This document shows, piece by piece, positions 4,616 to 7,240 of a DNA stretch of 7,240 nucleotides. Both the position numbers and the translations under genes were made by a program. The notes beneath the pieces were generated by a model that was not told the DNA's origin, searched no databases, and saw nothing but the letters and a program-made list of their open reading frames with translations. The stretch is from CAZMCT01 sp964564785 (lineage in GTDB: Bacteria > Planctomycetota > Phycisphaerae > UBA1845 > Fen-1342): NCBI GenBank assembly GCA_964564785.1, contig CAZMCT010000153.1, forward strand, positions 1 to 7,240. Reading direction: 5' to 3'. The number at the start of each line of letters is the position of its first letter. Position 1 is the first letter of the stretch.

Positions 4616-6331
4616 TCAGCCGGGCGCGACGAGCGCCAGCACTTCCGTCACCAACGAGTCGAGCACGCCCAGGTAGCGCGACGCACCTTGAAACGCCCGC
4701 TCGTACTTCGCCAGGTTGATCGCTTCCTCGTCCAGCGAAACGCCGCTGGTCGCTTCGCGCTGTGCCAGTAGGCTGCTGTAAACCGCGTCGGCCGCCTCGT
4801 AGGCCGTCGCTGCGCCCGCGGTCTCGATCGCCAACTGGCCCGTCAGGTTCTCGTGAAAGTCGAGGATGCTCCGCCCGCCCAGCAGCGTGCTGGCCCGGTC
4901 CGCCACGGACGCGATTTGCGCCGCATTCGCCCCGTCCCCGGGCACCCCGCTCAGCGACGTCGCGATCAGCCGCGGATCAGCCTGCACCGCCGGATGCACC
5001 GCGATCGTGGCGGCGTTGGTACCCTCGAAGAACGTGCCGACCCCCAGCGCCGCGAGCGCCCCGGACGTGTCCTCCGAAAACGAGAACTCGTAGCCCGCCG
5101 CCGCGTCGAGCCTCAGCCGCCCGTCGCCGGTCACGGTCGCGGTCAGGTTCGGCACATTGTTGAGCGCCGCCGCGAGCGAGTTGAGCGTGGTGTCGCTGCC
5201 TCCCAGGCCGTCCAGATCGACCTCGATCAGCCGCGTGGTCTCCTGCCCGGTCTGGGGATCGCGCACATGCACCAGGAACGTGCCGTTCTCGATCGGGAAA
5301 TCGAGCCCCGCGCCGGGCGCGTTCAGCGCTGCGGCCGGGTTGCTGACCGCGTAGGTGCCCGTCGTGCTCGTGTAGCCGACCAGGCCGCGGCCGCTGCTGT
5401 GCGCGCGGTTCACCTCGTAGATCAGGCCGGCCGCGAGCTGATCGAGCTGCCGGACCTGCCCCGCCAGGTGCGTGTCGCGGGCCGCCAGCGTGGCCGCGAG
5501 CTTGCCGGAGCGGAGCAGGACCGAGCCGCCGTTGTCGGCGAAGCGCACCTCGACGCGCTCGAAGCCGTCGGCCAGGACGGTCTGCGTCGTCAGGCCGCGC
5601 GAGCGGTTGAAATCGACCACCGTCTCACTGCCGATGTACACGTTCACCGATCCGCCGGGCTGCTCGCGGACCTGCACGTCGACGAGCTCGCCGAGCTGCC
5701 GCAGCAGCGCGTCGCGGCGATCGCGCAGCGCCCCGGCCGCGCCGGCTGAACGGGCCTCGGTCGTCACGACCAGCTCGTTGAGCCGGGCGATCTCGTCGAC
5801 CATGGTGTTGGCGCTGCGGGTGAGCTGCTCGACTGAGGCGTTGAGGTCGGCGACCTGTCCGAGCACACCGGTGCGTTGTCGTTGCAGGTTACGGATCACC
5901 GCGTCCGCGCTGGCGAGCGTGAGGTGGCGGGCGGTGGACTCTACGGGGTCGGTCTGCAAGTTCGAGAACGCGGCGAACATCTCGCTGAGCTGCGTCGACA
6001 GGTCGCCGGCGCTGAGCTCGTTGTACAGGGCCTCGACGCGGCTGAGCACGGTGTGCGTGGTCTCGGCCCCGCTGCGGTCCGCCAACGCCAGCCGCAGGCG
6101 CCCTTCGAGCGCCTCGTCCACGTGCCGCTGGAGCGCGGTCATGTCGACGCCCGCGCCCGGCGCGATCCCGCCGGACTCGCCACCGCTGTACAGCGCACCC
6201 AGCCGGCCCGACAGCCGGGCGTAGTCCGGGTTTCCGACGTTGGCAATGTTCTGGCCGGTAATCGTCACCGCGGCCTGATACGCCGCCAGAGCACTGCGAC
6301 CGATCTGATATGCCGCTCCGAGAATCGCCAC
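4616..6331 (-). CDS. flgK: FlgK, hook-associated protein 1
   Basis: FlgK (HAP1) forms the first junction ring between hook and filament and is exported with the help of FlgN. The 571-residue protein has the D0 signature at 1-45 (QIGRSALAAYQAAVTITGQN, then IANVGNPDYARLSG), long D1 helices to about 185 (FSNLQTDPVESTAR; MVDEIARLNELV), RDRRDALLRQLGELVDVQV at 203-221, and GLIYEVNRAHSSG at 302-314. A beta-rich insert at about 345-440 includes VDLDG, EDTSGALAALGVGTFFEG and TNAATIAVHP. The C-terminal signature ATSGVSLDEEAINLAKYER (527-545) and AFQGASRYL are intact. The start is GTG at 6331, three bases after the flgN stop, with GGGTGA just upstream inside the flgN end. Tight packing suggests translational coupling. 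flgL follows 23 nt later. Confidence 0.97.
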   Translation of the reverse strand: MAILGAAYQIGRSALAAYQAAVTITGQNIANVGNPDYARLSGRLGALYSGGESGGIAPGAGVDMTALQRHVDEALEGRLRLALADRSGAETTHTVLSRVEALYNELSAGDLSTQLSEMFAAFSNLQTDPVESTARHLTLASADAVIRNLQRQRTGVLGQVADLNASVEQLTRSANTMVDEIARLNELVVTTEARSAGAAGALRDRRDALLRQLGELVDVQVREQPGGSVNVYIGSETVVDFNRSRGLTTQTVLADGFERVEVRFADNGGSVLLRSGKLAATLAARDTHLAGQVRQLDQLAAGLIYEVNRAHSSGRGLVGYTSTTGTYAVSNPAAALNAPGAGLDFPIENGTFLVHVRDPQTGQETTRLIEVDLDGLGGSDTTLNSLAAALNNVPNLTATVTGDGRLRLDAAAGYEFSFSEDTSGALAALGVGTFFEGTNAATIAVHPAVQADPRLIATSLSGVPGDGANAAQIASVADRASTLLGGRSILDFHENLTGQLAIETAGAATAYEAADAVYSSLLAQREATSGVSLDEEAINLAKYERAFQGASRYLGVLDSLVTEVLALVAPG

Positions 6332-6334
6332 GTG

Positions 6335-6925
6335 TCACCCAATCGCGTTCACCCAGGTCCGCGGCCGGCCCGCCGTTTCCCGGCCCTGCGGCCCGTAGCC
6401 GCGCGACTGCGGCTCGGGGCCGGCCAGCTCGGCGAACAGCCCGCGGAGATGCGATTGCAGATTCCGTGCCACCGTCGCCGCCAGTCGGTTTTTTTGCTGT
6501 AGTTCCGTCGCCAACTCCGCCAGACCCGCGGCACGCGCCCGCACGGCCGAGCCCAGAGGTTCCGGCAGCAAGGCCGCCATGCGCTCCAGCCGCGGCGGAC
6601 CGGGCTGGGCCAGTCGCAGACTCTGCGCCAGGCGCGCAAGAGTTGCCCGTCGCCCGGGCTCTTCGCGGTACATTTGCGTCAGCAGCGCACCTTCGCGCGC
6701 GGCGCAGCGTTCCAGCGCGGCCGTGTCCGCCTGCCGCAACGCCGCCAGCTTCTCGGTCGCCAGTTCCGTCAATTCCTTCAGCGCCACGTGCAACTCGCCG
6801 AGACGCGCGAGCAACTCGCGCACCGCAGCCGCGGTGCCGCTCTCGACCGCGGGCGCAACCAGCGCGGGGGCCGGGCGCGGAGGGCTCGGCGAACGATCGG
6901 CGAGCGCGGACTTGCTGTGCGTCAC
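6335..6925 (-). CDS. flgN: FlgN-like export chaperone for FlgK and FlgL
   Basis: A 196-residue mostly helical protein that fits the FlgN family, cytoplasmic chaperones that bind the C-terminal helices of FlgK and FlgL and deliver them to the export gate. Residues 1-30 are a Pro/Ala/Ser-rich tail. Residues 33-90 form a coiled-coil-like helix typical of FlgN (ELLARLGELHVALKELTELA, later ALRQADTAALERCAAREGAL). A second helical block spans 92-165 with a QQKNRLAATVARNLQSHL stretch. The C-terminus is Gly/Arg-rich with GYGPQGR, similar to short tails of other FlgN proteins. Primary sequence is weakly conserved in this family, so position directly before flgK and flgL supports the call. It starts at GTG 6925 with GAGGA eight bases upstream, overlapping the preceding stop by four bases (GTGA), and ends three bases before flgK. 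Confidence 0.85.
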   Translation of the reverse strand: MTHSKSALADRSPSPPRPAPALVAPAVESGTAAAVRELLARLGELHVALKELTELATEKLAALRQADTAALERCAAREGALLTQMYREEPGRRATLARLAQSLRLAQPGPPRLERMAALLPEPLGSAVRARAAGLAELATELQQKNRLAATVARNLQSHLRGLFAELAGPEPQSRGYGPQGRETAGRPRTWVNAIG

Positions 6926-7240
6926 GGCGAGGTTCCTCGTGAAACGGGGGCGGCGGACGAGGCGGCGGTGCGCGTCGCACGCGGCTGCAACTCGCGGACC
7001 ATGGCCCGCAGCAGCCCGCGTTCCGCGGCGGCCACGCCGTCGGCGATCCGCTGGTCGAGCTGTTCGCCGAAGACGGCCTCGGTCTGGCCGCCGTCGGCCA
7101 GCTCGCCGCCCAGCGGGAAGCGCCGCACCTCCGCCAGGAGCGGCTTGAGGAACAGCTCCGCGGCCATTTGCGCGGCCGTCGCGCGCAGCACGACGGGGTC
7201 ATGCGGGTCCGCCCGCCGGCCGAGGGCCTGCGTGCTGCGC
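6922..7240 (-). CDS. flgJ: FlgJ-type rod-binding protein, partial (5' end outside window)
   Basis: The frame is open from the window edge to the TGA at 6922, giving 105 visible residues. ATAAQMAAELFLKPLLAEVR, then GGQTEAVFGEQLDQRIADGV and LLRAMVREL, matches the rod-binding domain found at the N-terminus of FlgJ, which acts in the periplasm as a scaffold for rod assembly. The visible end is a short Ala/Ser/Arg-rich tail with no room for the muramidase domain of enterobacterial FlgJ, so this is the single-domain form; a separate lytic enzyme would be needed. An internal GTG at 7191 could start translation, but coding-like sequence (DPHDPVVLRATA) continues upstream, so the true start is probably beyond 7240. 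Its stop overlaps the flgN start by four bases, indicating co-translation. Confidence 0.82.
   Translation of the reverse strand, partial: RSTQALGRRADPHDPVVLRATAAQMAAELFLKPLLAEVRRFPLGGELADGGQTEAVFGEQLDQRIADGVAAAERGLLRAMVRELQPRATRTAASSAAPVSRGTSP

Noticed and set aside
4853..5749. Plus-strand open frame of 298 codons opposite flgK
   Set aside because: Low-complexity Arg/Ala/Gln-rich translation fully within flgK; a shadow frame.
5889..7202. Minus-strand open frame of 437 codons across flgJ, flgN and the start of flgK
   Set aside because: It is in a different frame from three supported genes and shows only Arg/Gly/Ala-rich composition.

Overview
The window is one end of a late flagellar gene cluster. 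All seven recognisable genes lie on the minus strand, so the transcriptional order runs from the right edge to the left: flgJ-like rod-binding protein (partial, cut by the window end), flgN-like chaperone, flgK, flgL (frame-disrupted), fliW, csrA and flagellin. I see no mobile element, CRISPR array, tRNA or rRNA. The DNA is very GC-rich, and the flagellin (helix with 'EAANEGAFSDEER', then 'ANQLQIDSAIDSITRIA' and a C-terminal 'LLGG') together with the enlarged FlgK and FlgL suggests Planctomycetota (Pirellula- or Phycisphaera-like). That placement is an inference from remembered family features.

Layout. From 7240 to 4616 three genes are tightly packed: flgJ-like overlaps flgN by 4 nt (GTGA), and flgN is followed 3 nt later by flgK. 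flgL starts 23 nt after flgK, but its reading frame breaks after about 37 codons, exactly before the conserved 'RFQRPSEDP' motif, so no single frame encodes a whole FlgL. Downstream the spacing loosens: 210 nt before fliW, 201 nt before csrA and 78 nt before flagellin. Those three spacers hold the most interesting non-coding sequence: hairpins with GGA in the loop (typical CsrA targets), one of which encloses the flagellin Shine-Dalgarno sequence, and a perfect TATAAT box just after fliW. After flagellin only 76 nt remain, with a small hairpin.

How the genes fit together. FlgJ-type protein assists rod assembly. FlgN holds FlgK and FlgL until export. FlgK and FlgL join hook to filament, and flagellin forms the filament. 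FliW, CsrA and flagellin form the homeostatic switch known from Bacillus and Campylobacter: FliW is held by free flagellin and otherwise antagonises CsrA, which represses flagellin translation. The CsrA residues needed for RNA binding (R6, R44) and the position linked to FliW response (N55) are present, and the flagellin leader has a fitting target hairpin.

This is mostly a known type of locus, not a new system. The points worth a second look are the broken flgL, the GGA hairpins in three successive leaders, and a repeated beta-rich module that seems to recur in FlgK, FlgL and flagellin.
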